Shown here one piece after another: positions 7,442 to 15,061 of a stretch of 64,000 bases of DNA. The notes beneath the pieces were generated by a model. The model saw only the letters and a list, made by a program, of their open reading frames with translations. It made no database searches and was not told where the DNA came from. This stretch comes from Desulfomonile tiedjei DSM 6799 (lineage in GTDB: Bacteria > Desulfobacterota > Desulfomonilia > Desulfomonilales > Desulfomonilaceae): assembly GCF_000266945.1 (NCBI RefSeq), contig NC_018025.1:1736001-1800000 (forward strand), in the 5' to 3' direction. Positions within the stretch are counted from its first letter, which is position 1, and every line of letters begins with the position of its first letter. The translations under genes were made by a program, and so were the position numbers.

Positions 7442-8341
7442 GTGACGGATATACGGATGGCCGACGAGAACACACAAGAATTCTGGAAATGGCAGGAAAC
7501 CAATTGGGTGAATCCCTGTATCAATTGGGAGAACGGCCGGTGCATTACTGTCGGAATCGATGTGGGTTCGGTGAGTTCCCAGGCGGTAGTCATGGTTGAC
7601 GGCGAAATGTTTGCATACGGGAACATGAGAACCGGGTCCAACAGTCCCGACAGTGCTCGAAACGCTTTACGGTTTGCTCTGGAGAAAACCTCGCTCACGG
7701 AAGAGAAGATACATTATCTGATAGGAACCGGGTACGGTCGTGTCAATGTTCCCATGGCCGATAGAACCGTCACGGAAATCGCATGCCACGCAAAAGGCGC
7801 AAATTTCTTCTACGGACCCAGTGTGCGCACGGTTCTGGATGTCGGGGGACAGGATATCAAGGTCATTCGCTGCGACGAAAAAGGCAAGGTCACGAATTTT
7901 CTCATGAATGACAAATGTGCCGCAGGAACGGGCCGCGGAATGGAAGTCTTTTCGGATTTGCTTTCCGTTCCCATTGGCGATGTGGGAAGACGTTCCTTTG
8001 AAGTAGATGGAGAACCGCCGCCGGTTTCCAGTACCTGTGTAGTGTACGCCAAATCCGAGGCAACCGGGTTGTTGCGTAAGGGTTTGAGTACGAATGAAGT
8101 TCTCGCTGCCTACTGTTCCGCGATGGCTAATCGCATTTATTCTCTCCTGGAACGGGTGGGCGTGGAACCGGAATTCGCTGTCACCGGCGGAATGGCAAAG
8201 AACCAGGGAGTCATCGGAAGGCTTACCAGGAAGCTGGGTTTGGAACCTCTGAAAACGAAATGGGATACTCAATTGGCAGGTGCTGCCGGTGCGGCCCTGT
8301 TTGGCTATGCCCTCTGCCGACAAGGTAAGGGACGGAAGTAG
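7442..8341 (+). CDS. Benzoyl-CoA reductase-type ATPase subunit (BcrA/BadF/BzdQ-like)
   Basis: Protein of 299 residues, paralogous to the preceding gene. It has a Trp-rich N-terminal extension (EFWKWQETNWVNPCINW), then ITVGIDVGSVSSQAVVM, DVGGQDIKVIRC, NDKCAAGTGRGMEVFSDLL, STCVVYAKSEATGLL and FAVTGGMAKNQG. It should form the ATP-hydrolysing, [4Fe-4S]-bridged electron activator with the 257-residue protein and take electrons from the adjacent ferredoxin. Lengths and gene order (ATPase, ATPase, ferredoxin) recall the Bzd-type class I enzymes more than Thauera Bcr; this is a judgement from memory. The start is GTG 7442, with ATG 7457 as alternative; neither has a strong ribosome site. An activator of a 2-hydroxyacyl-CoA dehydratase is the other possibility. 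Confidence 0.82.
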   Translation: MTDIRMADENTQEFWKWQETNWVNPCINWENGRCITVGIDVGSVSSQAVVMVDGEMFAYGNMRTGSNSPDSARNALRFALEKTSLTEEKIHYLIGTGYGRVNVPMADRTVTEIACHAKGANFFYGPSVRTVLDVGGQDIKVIRCDEKGKVTNFLMNDKCAAGTGRGMEVFSDLLSVPIGDVGRRSFEVDGEPPPVSSTCVVYAKSEATGLLRKGLSTNEVLAAYCSAMANRIYSLLERVGVEPEFAVTGGMAKNQGVIGRLTRKLGLEPLKTKWDTQLAGAAGAALFGYALCRQGKGRK

Positions 8342-8403
8342 TATCGGCCGGTTGCCGGGTTGATTGTCAGCGATCGACGAACTGTTCCGGACAGAGACAT
8401 AGA

Positions 8404-8694
8404 ATGAAGGCGAATTACGGCTACAGTGACGCTTCAGGAGATTACTTCATCACCATTGATACGGACAAGTGCGATGGATGCGGTGAGTGCGTGAGCGCCT
8501 GTCCTGCCGGGGTCTTTCAGGTCGTTGACTGCGATCCCAACGATCCTATGAATGAAGAGCCGGTTGTCACGGTGATTCCTGACAAAGAAAAGAAGATTAA
8601 GTATGAATGCGGTCCGTGCAAGCCATTCACGAACACGCCGTCTTTACCCTGTGTGCAAGTCTGCACACACTGTGCGATTGCATTCTCCTGGTGA
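8404..8694 (+). CDS. 2[4Fe-4S] ferredoxin of the benzoyl-CoA reductase type
   Basis: Protein of 96 residues. The first cluster motif is CDGCGECVSACP. The second is spread: CGPC, then CVQVCTHCAIAF after an insertion, an arrangement seen in ferredoxins encoded with benzoyl-CoA reductases. It would deliver low-potential electrons to the two ATPase subunits upstream. It starts 62 bases after the second ATPase gene, in the same direction, and is the last gene of this small operon. No signal peptide, so it is cytoplasmic. Confidence 0.82.
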   Translation: MKANYGYSDASGDYFITIDTDKCDGCGECVSACPAGVFQVVDCDPNDPMNEEPVVTVIPDKEKKIKYECGPCKPFTNTPSLPCVQVCTHCAIAFSW

Positions 8695-9531
8695 CCTTGT
8701 GAAAGAAGAGAGAAATATCGTCTCGCGTTTAGAAAAACAGTGCTCGTGCAGCATTGAAAGAGACGGGTTCCTGCGGAATCGAAGCCGCGTTCTTCTCGAT
8801 TCGGACGCTCTCCAGGGACCCATCCTGTCTATTCATAATGATGAATATGGCGGACAGCGGAAGATCGGGAAACAAGGATTTGTTCCCTGCATTGCACGGC
8901 GTCCTGCGGGGATTGATAGTCCTTGGCATTTGGGATATAGAGAGAATGGAAAGGCGGATGAGTTCCACAGAGGTATTCCCTTCGGGGGTGCTTCGTCGTA
9001 TGTGCATCCGTTCGTGCGAATCGGTTTGCGCGGAAAAGTCGATACCCTATCCATTCGTGCTTTGAAATGTTCGACTGCAGACGACGAAAGTACGATCTTC
9101 GGCTGCTTATGTAGCCGATGAGTCTGTCGCTCGAATACATCCTCGTATTTACAGCCGACGACGTCGAGAAAGTTCCTGATTCTGAAAGAGCTTTCAGACC
9201 GGATGGACTGTGAAGTCCATTAGCGGGCAACAAGAATCGAGAACTTCTCATCGAGCCCTTGAAACCTGTAAGCATGCACAATTCTTTGTTCAGGAAGAAG
9301 GCAACATGTTTTCCGTCCGGGAAAGCAAACACGTAAAGCAGCGTCTTGAAAGCACGCTGTAATTCGGAGCAGTGGAGGTGAGGAAGAAGCAAGCACGACG
9401 AATCGGAGTTCCGTCCGGACACTGTGTCACATCTGCGCTCGAGTCGCGATCCCTGTGAAAGCCGGGATTCGGATTTCTGCATTCGCAGGGATCGCGAGAT
9501 CAATCGAACGCATGTTTTGGCACCACTACTA
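8695..9531. other. Stretch of about 840 bases without a recognised gene
   Basis: Open frames exist on both strands (plus 8699-9121; minus 8729-9007 and 8829-9503) but they overlap, none has a good ribosome site and none shows a family I know. On the minus strand a fragment around 9105-9180 (FRIRNFLDVVGCKYEDVFE) recalls the end of a helix-turn-helix domain, and FKTLLYVFAFPDGKHVAFFL lies in another frame further upstream. This may be a decayed gene, but the evidence is weak. Confidence 0.35.
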
Positions 9532-9624
9532 ATACCGATTTGCTTTCAAAGTTAGACGAAAAATCCCCTCTTACCCCCTTTTATTAAAGGGGGGAATGGG
9601 GGGATTTTGAACGCAAATTGGTGT
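9532..9624. repeat. R3 repeat
   Basis: Unit of 93 bases with ends ATACCGATTTGCTTTCAAAG and CGCAAATTGGTGT, an inverted pair, enclosing C-rich and G-rich runs (AATCCCCTCTTACCCCC and GGGGGGAATGGGGGGATT) that can pair. It lies 43 bases before the thiolase start. Confidence 0.75.
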
Positions 9625-9666
9625 TAACGAGATTTACCCGAATAGGAACGGGAGGTACAGAAGACT

Positions 9667-10842
9667 ATGGAACGTAACGTGTGCATCGTTGCCGGAGGAA
9701 TGTCCAAGTGGGGCGTCAGAGACGGCAGCCAGAGGGATTTTTTTCAGGAGGCCGCAAAAGCCTGTTACGAAGACAGCCCTCAAGTGAACCCGAAAGACAT
9801 TGATGGTTTACTGGTTGCATCCGCGTACACTGAACGGACTTCCTATCAAACCCATCTCGCACCACTGGTCGCAGAATACGTGGGCATAAAGCCGAAGAAC
9901 ATCTGTGCACGAGTGGAATTGCTGTGCGCGAGCGGCAGCTCGGCGATTATCCTGGCGTTCGCCATGATCAAGTCCGGCCAGGCGGACGTCGTCATGGTCG
10001 CCGGGGGCGAGAAACTCTATACCCCTCAAAAATGGGAAATATTCTACAGTGAGCTTGCTTCCGTAGACCACGACTGGGATGGCTCACAGGGATTGGGACT
10101 TCCTCCGCCCGTTTTCGCGATGGTGGCAAAACAGCACTTCAAGCAGTATGGGACCAAGAAAGAGCACCTGGGCATGATTTCCGTCAAGAATCGACGGAAT
10201 GCCGCAAAAAACCCCAAGGCGCAGTTTCAAACACCCGTGACCATGGAAGAAGTCATGTCGGGCAAGATGATTGTCTCTCCTTTGACTCTTTACGATTGCT
10301 GCCCAATCACTGACGGTGCTGCAGCCGTAATCCTGGCTTCCGAAGAAAAAGCCAAAGAAATGACAGACAAGCCTCTGGTATATATCCGTGGAACAGGACA
10401 GGCCTCCGTGAACAACATGTCCGCGAATATGCCCAACTGGACAACATGGGAAGCTCTGAAAATAGCCGGACAACAGGCGTACAAGAAATCGAAAGTGGAG
10501 CCCAAGGACGTTGACGTGGCAATGACGCACGATTGTTTCACCATTTCCGAGATCATTGAAATGGAAGACCTGGGGTTCTGCAAGAAAGGTGAGGGCGGCT
10601 TCTTCGTAGCGGACGGACAGAATGATTTCGGTGGAAAGATTCCGACCAATACGGACGGCGGTCTCCTTGGCTGCGGTCACCCGTTCGGAGGAACCGGCAT
10701 TCGTCAGGGAATCGAAGTTATGAAGCAACTGCGTGGGGACGCGACTCAGCAGGTTCCGGGAGCAACGATCGGCCTTACTCACAACCTGAGCGGTTTCATT
10801 GCCGCACACACAGTTATTATCTACGGCAAGGAGGTCGCATGA
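9667..10842 (+). CDS. Thiolase-family acyltransferase (acetyl-CoA acetyltransferase-like)
   Basis: Protein of 391 residues. The nucleophile lies in ELLCASGSSAI (Cys at about residue 88), PITDGAAAVILASEE is the family middle signature, and GGLLGCGHPFGGTGIRQ near the end carries the second Cys/His pair. It belongs to the SCP-x/BbsB-like branch that works with a DUF35 partner. In the benzoyl-CoA pathway a thiolase is needed to cleave 3-oxopimelyl-CoA to glutaryl-CoA and acetyl-CoA, and the position beside bamA and dch fits this; the substrate is inferred. The ATG overlaps nothing upstream, and GGGAGG is about ten bases before it. The stop overlaps the next start by four bases (ATGA). Confidence 0.82.
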   Translation: MERNVCIVAGGMSKWGVRDGSQRDFFQEAAKACYEDSPQVNPKDIDGLLVASAYTERTSYQTHLAPLVAEYVGIKPKNICARVELLCASGSSAIILAFAMIKSGQADVVMVAGGEKLYTPQKWEIFYSELASVDHDWDGSQGLGLPPPVFAMVAKQHFKQYGTKKEHLGMISVKNRRNAAKNPKAQFQTPVTMEEVMSGKMIVSPLTLYDCCPITDGAAAVILASEEKAKEMTDKPLVYIRGTGQASVNNMSANMPNWTTWEALKIAGQQAYKKSKVEPKDVDVAMTHDCFTISEIIEMEDLGFCKKGEGGFFVADGQNDFGGKIPTNTDGGLLGCGHPFGGTGIRQGIEVMKQLRGDATQQVPGATIGLTHNLSGFIAAHTVIIYGKEVA

Positions 10843-11327
10843 GCACGCCCGGAATTTCCGTACTCACCGGAAAATACATGGTAACTATGGATCTGTTTCC
10901 GCAGCAGTCCAAAGAATTCAATCAAATGCATCCATTCTACGAGCACCTCAAAGAAGGGCGCTTGACCACGACAAAATGCAAAGCTTGTGGATCTGAGCCC
11001 TTTCCTCCGAGGTTGATGTGTCCGGACTGCTACAGCACCGACATGGAATGGATTGACTGGCCGCTCACGGCTACAGTCATAGACGTTACCGAAGAGATGG
11101 TGGGCGTTCCCCTGGGTTTCGGAAAGCCTCCGTTAATTCATGCACTGATCGATCTTCAAGGTAAGAAGACCTTTTTTGCACGTATCATCAATTGCAAGGA
11201 AGGCGAGTTGAAGTCCGGCGATCAGGTAAAGCTGTCGGTATTTGAAGTAGACCCGGTTCCCCAGGAAGTAGGGCGGAATGTAGTTGAAATGCCGCGTGTT
11301 TTCTATGCCTTTGAACCGGTCAAATAA
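10839..11327 (+). CDS. DUF35 OB-fold/zinc-ribbon partner of the thiolase
   Basis: Protein of 162 residues. The N-terminal part has a rubredoxin-like zinc ribbon, CKACG at about residue 46 and CPDC at about 60, followed by a small OB-fold (TATVIDVTEEMVGVPLGF to GDQVKLSVF). Such DUF35 proteins form tight complexes with thiolases (for example BbsA with BbsB in benzylsuccinate oxidation and the archaeal thiolase-HMG-CoA synthase complex) and help channel acyl-CoA intermediates. The start codon ATG overlaps the thiolase stop and is preceded by AAGGAGGT, so both subunits are coupled. Confidence 0.85.
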   Translation: MSTPGISVLTGKYMVTMDLFPQQSKEFNQMHPFYEHLKEGRLTTTKCKACGSEPFPPRLMCPDCYSTDMEWIDWPLTATVIDVTEEMVGVPLGFGKPPLIHALIDLQGKKTFFARIINCKEGELKSGDQVKLSVFEVDPVPQEVGRNVVEMPRVFYAFEPVK

Positions 11328-11333
11328 AGACTG

Positions 11334-11425
11334 ATACCAATTTGCATTCAAAATCCCCCACTTCCCCCCTTAGTAAAGGGGGGGTAGAGGGGATTTTTCG
11401 TCCAACTTTGAAAGCAAATTGGTAT
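11334..11425. repeat. R3 repeat between the DUF35 gene and bamA
   Basis: Unit of 92 bases, inverted relative to the copy at 9532. Ends ATACCAATTTGCATTCAAAA and GCAAATTGGTAT. The C-run and G-run arms could fold into a long hairpin, which might attenuate transcription into bamA. Confidence 0.8.
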
Positions 11426-11555
11426 GAACCACTATCGGCCGGGTTCCTGACAGAACCCGGCCTCACCAACAATCGATTCATCTCGTTTCGCAAGAAACAT
11501 AACACCGCTTCAAGCGGCTCCGAATATCGAAATCTTACACTCAGGAGGAGCAAAT

Positions 11556-12686
11556 ATGGCATTAGAATGGTTGCCAAGGGACAATGAAATAAAGGATCAC
11601 ATACTCATTGGTTCCGAACACTGGGGAAGCGAAGCTCCTTGCACGGTTTACGAGAAAAAACCTCTTACCGACCCGAACGGCAATCCGGTGGAAGGGCTCT
11701 ATGTAGCCTGGATCAGACTCAATAACCCCCAACAGTATAATTCCTACACTACCGAAATGGTGAAAGGCGTTATCGCAGGATTTACGGCTGCCAGCCAGGA
11801 TCGGTCCGTTGTTGCCGCAGTGTTTACCGGGACGGGCGACAGAGCTTTCTGCACGGGCGGAAACACGAGAGAGTACGCAGAATACTATGCGAGAAGGCCT
11901 CATGAGTACGGCGAGTACATGGATTTGTTTAACGGCATGGTGGATTCGATTCTGAATTGCAAGAAACCGGTCATTTGCCGTGTGAACGGAATGCGAGTGG
12001 CTGGAGGACAGGAAATCGGAATGGCTTGCGATATTGCCGTCTCCAGCGATCTGGCCATTTACGGTCAGGCAGGCGCACGCCATGGTTCGAGTCCTGATGG
12101 TGGGTCGACAGACTTTCTGCCCTGGTTCCTTTCCATGGAAGACGCCATGTGGAACTGCGTGAGCTGCGAGCTTTGGAGCGCCTACAAGATGAAGGCCAAG
12201 AACCTGATCTCCAAAGTAATTCCCGTGCTCAAAAAGGACGGCAAGTTCATCCGGAATCCTCTCATCATCACCGACGAATACGTGAAAGACGGCGAGATCG
12301 TCTACGGAGAATTCAAGACCGGCGCCGCTGCAAAAGAAGCACGTGAAATGATGAAAGATATTCCCATCGATTTCGAACTCCTGGACAAGGAAGTCAGTCG
12401 GATAGTATGGACTTTTGCCAATTTGTTCCCCGGTTGCCTTATCAAAGCTATTGACGGGATTCGCGCAAAGAAAAAATTCTTCTGGGATCAATCAAAGCTC
12501 CCCAACCGTCATTGGCTCATGGCCAACATGGGGTATGAGGCATTCCTTGGATTCAACGCGTTCAATACCAAGAAGCTAACCGGCAAGGACGTGATCGATT
12601 TTATCAAGTTGCGTCAGCTCATAGCTCAGGGGTCTCCGATGAACGCGAATACCTATGCTGAGGTATTTGCGAAACCGCAAGAGTAG
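11556..12686 (+). CDS. bamA: 6-oxocyclohex-1-ene-1-carbonyl-CoA hydrolase (BamA)
   Basis: Protein of 376 residues, the usual length of BamA/Oah/BadI-like ring hydrolases. It opens with LPRDNEIKDHILIGSEHWGS, then the crotonase fold: GLYVAWIRLNNPQQYNSYT, the oxyanion region AFCTGGNTREYAEYYARRP, RVNGMRVAGGQEIGMACDIA and HGSSPDGGSTDFLPWFLS. It adds water to 6-oxocyclohex-1-ene-1-carbonyl-CoA and opens the ring to 3-hydroxypimelyl-CoA, a key step of anaerobic aromatic degradation and a common marker gene. The cytoplasmic enzyme is encoded after a consensus AGGAGG site. It is separated from the DUF35 gene by one R3 repeat and from dch by a nest of repeats. Confidence 0.93.
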   Translation: MALEWLPRDNEIKDHILIGSEHWGSEAPCTVYEKKPLTDPNGNPVEGLYVAWIRLNNPQQYNSYTTEMVKGVIAGFTAASQDRSVVAAVFTGTGDRAFCTGGNTREYAEYYARRPHEYGEYMDLFNGMVDSILNCKKPVICRVNGMRVAGGQEIGMACDIAVSSDLAIYGQAGARHGSSPDGGSTDFLPWFLSMEDAMWNCVSCELWSAYKMKAKNLISKVIPVLKKDGKFIRNPLIITDEYVKDGEIVYGEFKTGAAAKEAREMMKDIPIDFELLDKEVSRIVWTFANLFPGCLIKAIDGIRAKKKFFWDQSKLPNRHWLMANMGYEAFLGFNAFNTKKLTGKDVIDFIKLRQLIAQGSPMNANTYAEVFAKPQE

Positions 12687-12776
12687 CGTCGGACAAACCG
12701 ATATATGCATTTCAGCGTGTCTAAGGGCGCATCAACTGCTGGTCGTCCGGCCCACGCAGGTAGGAGACGGTGTCTT

Positions 12777-12866
12777 ATACCAATTTGCATTCAAAATCCC
12801 CCCATTCCCCCCTTTATAAAGGGGGGGTAGAGGGGATTTCGTCTAACTTTGAAAGCAAATTGGTAT
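12777..12866. repeat. R3 repeat, first of the repeat nest
   Basis: Unit of 90 bases with ends ATACCAATTTGCATTCAAAA and GCAAATTGGTAT and the paired C and G runs. An R1 element starts two bases later. Confidence 0.8.
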
Positions 12867-12868
12867 TA

Positions 12869-12983
12869 TACGAATTGCCAAAACTAATGTCCGACTGAAG
12901 ATTAAGAATATTGGTGGGTGCCGGCCTCTGTGCCGGCACATCTTCCATTTGATCGATGCTACCGATGGAATGACCGGCAGAGA
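12869..12983. repeat. R1 half element
   Basis: The left part of an inverted R1 copy (TACGAATTGCCAAAAC to GACCGGCAGAGA). It stops in the centre at the same place where R5 entered the copy at 5999-6370; the right half is missing. Confidence 0.75.
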
Positions 12984-13051
12984 GAAAGTGTCTCAAAACC
13001 GCATTGACATCAGAATCGTGCCACGGTTCTCCATCCCTGTAGGGACAGATG
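12984..13051. repeat. R5 fragment
   Basis: Begins GAAAGTGTCTCAAAAC, the R5 end, and soon reads AATCGTGCCACGGTTCTCCA and the CCCTGTAGGGACAG region. Much of the R5 interior and one end are lost, so it is a deleted copy. Confidence 0.65.
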
Positions 13052-13062
13052 GCGTAGCCAAT

Positions 13063-13146
13063 GTAGGATGCGGTGAACCCGCGATCCGCCCGGGTTCACC
13101 GCATCAGTCGAGGTATTTCTCGACCGCTTCGCTCATCACATCCTAC
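13063..13146. repeat. R6 repeat
   Basis: GTAGGATGCGGTGAACCCGC and the complementary GGGTTCACCGCATC, followed by CTTCGCTCATCACATCCTAC. Inverted outer arms (GTAGGATG and CATCCTAC) make it a long imperfect palindrome. Related pieces occur near 52527, 54093 and 54270. Confidence 0.6.
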
Positions 13147-13176
13147 GCGAGGTGAATATCGTTCAAGACCGAACTA

Positions 13177-13312
13177 CTACCATTTCGCATTATGCACATA
13201 ACGTAGCGAAAGCCGGGGTGTCCTGAGCGGAGTGATTAGACGGCTTTGCGTCGTCCGGAGCGAAGGATGTCCCCGGCCTTCCAGATCATGAAAAGAAAAA
13301 GCGAATAGGTAC
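13177..13312. repeat. R2 repeat, last of the nest
   Basis: Inverted copy: CTACCATTTCGCATTATGC at the left, AAAAGCGAATAGGTAC at the right, and the phrase GCGTCGTCCGGAGCGAAGGA within. It ends 22 bases before dch. Confidence 0.8.
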
Positions 13313-13334
13313 AATTCCTTAGAAGGGAACTGCT

Positions 13335-14114
13335 ATGGATTACAAGCTTATCAAATGTGAAAAACTATTTGACGGCGCAGTGTTCAAAGTTGTCCTGAAT
13401 GCTCCCAAGGCGAATATCCTCGAAGCCGCCATGCTGGGAGAAATATCTTGCGCACTTGACGGTCTCTGCAGCGAAAAGGATTTGAAGCTGATCGTATTTG
13501 AAGGGGAAGGAAAACACTTTTCCTTCGGGGCGAGCGTCCCGGAGCATACCAAAGAGAATGCGGCAATGATGCTCAAAGCATTTCATGGCGTATTCTTCCA
13601 GTTAGTTCGTTTGTCTGTGCCGGTCATGGCCATTGTGAGAGGCCAGTGTCTCGGAGGCGGAATGGAGTTGGCTCTGTTCTGCAATTTCATCGTTGCTGAC
13701 GGCAGCGCCATGTTCGGCCAGCCTGAGATCATGCTCGGGGTTTTCCCTCCTCCTGCTTCTGTCATGTTGACTCGCAAAGTAGGCCAAACCTATGCGGATG
13801 ATATGGTGCTGACCGGACGTTCGGTTAGTGCCGCAGAAGCCCAGAAAATGGGTCTGATCACGTTGCTTGCCGAAGAAGGTCAGGATGCGTGGGAGACTGC
13901 TTCACAATGGATTGAAAAGCATATTCTCCCCAAGAGTGCAGAATCGCTCCGCATTGCAAATAGAGCAGTAAGAATGGATTTCTTCAGAGCTGTCATGGAA
14001 GATTTTCCCAGAATGGAAGGGCTCTACCTGAAGGACCTCATGGAATCACACGATGCCAACGAAGGCATAACGGCTTTCATCGAAAAGAGAAAACCGGTCT
14101 GGCAGAATCGTTAA
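13335..14114 (+). CDS. dch: Cyclohexa-1,5-diene-1-carbonyl-CoA hydratase (Dch/BamR)
   Basis: Crotonase-family protein of 259 residues. It shows FKVVLNAPKANILEAAML, the oxyanion stretch FEGEGKHFSFGASVPEHT, and VRGQCLGGGMELALFCNFIV followed by MFGQPEIMLGVFPPPASVML. The match is to dienoyl-CoA hydratases that add water to the product of benzoyl-CoA reductase and give 6-hydroxycyclohex-1-ene-1-carbonyl-CoA. The intermediate dehydrogenase (Had/BamQ) is not in the window. The ATG follows AAGGGA at a good distance. It lies 650 bases from bamA, with the gap filled by repeats, and is followed by a hairpin. Confidence 0.9.
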   Translation: MDYKLIKCEKLFDGAVFKVVLNAPKANILEAAMLGEISCALDGLCSEKDLKLIVFEGEGKHFSFGASVPEHTKENAAMMLKAFHGVFFQLVRLSVPVMAIVRGQCLGGGMELALFCNFIVADGSAMFGQPEIMLGVFPPPASVMLTRKVGQTYADDMVLTGRSVSAAEAQKMGLITLLAEEGQDAWETASQWIEKHILPKSAESLRIANRAVRMDFFRAVMEDFPRMEGLYLKDLMESHDANEGITAFIEKRKPVWQNR

Positions 14115-14121
14115 AGCTTTG

Positions 14122-14149
14122 GGAGGAACTTCTTGTAAGAAGTTCCTCC
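14122..14149. terminator. Perfect hairpin at a convergent junction
   Basis: GGAGGAACTTCTT, loop GT, AAGAAGTTCCTCC: thirteen perfectly paired bases. It lies 7 bases after dch and 80 bases before the stop of the opposing gene. The U-run is poor on both sides. Confidence 0.65.
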
Positions 14150-14228
14150 TAAAACCCCACCTCAAGAACTTCTAACACTTGATGACTGAAGTTGAATCAA
14201 GAATTGCGCGAACATATACAGATCGATA

Positions 14229-14684
14229 TCACTTTTCATCGGACGGAAGTTTGAATCCGGTGGACACGCCGGTGTTCCCAACCGGTGTCCTGCTTTCACG
14301 GTCGAAAATACGAACACCCCGCCTGTACAGACACGTCTTGTAAACGATATTATCCCGGCGAAGCCTCACGACAAGGCGCTGGTTCGGGCATCGTCCGTGA
14401 TTCTCCGACTCGCACGCTCGGCCCTTCCCCCGGTCAGGACAGGGTTCCACGATATTCACAACACGCCAGCTTTCACCCGGTTCGCAAAACCTGTCGTTCA
14501 GACCGTCTTTATCTGCAAGGAATCTCAGGCCGACGAGATTCCGTATTACCGAGCCGATTCTAACACCCTTGAAAATATTTATGCGGCTATTGCATGTCGG
14601 GCAAAGGATGTACGATCTCCCAACGGGCACCTTTCCGTCCGGGAGTTTAGACGTTGTTCCACATTGTGTGCATTTTAGTTTCAC
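14229..14684 (-). CDS. Zinc-ribbon (MJ0042-type) protein with Cys-rich C-terminal part
   Basis: Protein of 151 residues starting at a GTG. Residues 1-38 are an MJ0042-type zinc ribbon: CTQC, then KLPDGKVPVGRSYILCPTC. The remainder is basic, with further cysteines (FCEPGESWR, EPCPDRGKGRACES, GRCPNQRL, KTCLYRRGVRIF), and looks like a second metal-binding or nucleic-acid-binding module; I do not recognise it. MJ0042 ribbons usually sit at the N-terminus of deltaproteobacterial envelope or PilZ-type proteins. No signal peptide is seen. The function is unknown. Confidence 0.62.
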   Translation of the reverse strand: MKLKCTQCGTTSKLPDGKVPVGRSYILCPTCNSRINIFKGVRIGSVIRNLVGLRFLADKDGLNDRFCEPGESWRVVNIVEPCPDRGKGRACESENHGRCPNQRLVVRLRRDNIVYKTCLYRRGVRIFDRESRTPVGNTGVSTGFKLPSDEK

Positions 14685-14985
14685 TTTTTAAAAGTAGCGC
14701 ACTGAATAAAAGGCTGCAACATCTTTTCTCATTATCATGCGGTTTTTTGGAGCTTTTATGCTCATGAGAGAGATTTCGCAGGCAAATGTTGTGACTACAC
14801 CGCGAATTCTGTACTGATTCTCCTAGGAGATTCTTTTCACGCTCATCGCTTTCAGAGCGAATCAGTGTTATTCCTTGGCATCACGAACATCCGTGTTCAT
14901 TCCCTTGACCGGCAACAATTCTGAGTTCCTCTTTTTGAGGAAAAAATAAAGATTTGGACAGGTGTTAAGAGTTTTTGGGAAGGGT
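14685..14985. other. Gene-free stretch
   Basis: About 300 AT-rich bases between two minus-strand genes. No gene, known repeat or RNA was recognised, apart from the palindrome listed next. Confidence 0.45.
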
Positions 14986-15019
14986 TTGGGGAACCTTTTT
15001 TGCAAAAAAGGTTCCCCAA
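14986..15019. terminator. Perfect 34-base palindrome downstream of the coiled-coil gene
   Basis: TTGGGGAACCTTTTTT, then GC, then AAAAAAGGTTCCCCAA, fully self-complementary. It lies 42 bases beyond the stop of the minus-strand gene at 15062, so a terminator is the simplest reading. On the minus strand the T-run is inside the stem, not after it, so it is not a classic intrinsic terminator. Confidence 0.5.
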
Positions 15020-15061
15020 TTCTTACTTCTGCTCCGCCCGCCCGGGCCGTTAATTTTTGTT

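Noticed and set aside
8603-9121. 172-codon plus-strand frame overlapping the ferredoxin gene
   Set aside because: Its first part lies in the wrong frame of the ferredoxin gene; the rest shows no recognisable domain and competes with minus-strand frames.
9532-12866. Regularly appearing G/C-run repeats as a possible CRISPR
   Set aside because: The copies are kilobases apart, lie between genes and have no spacer pattern or cas genes.
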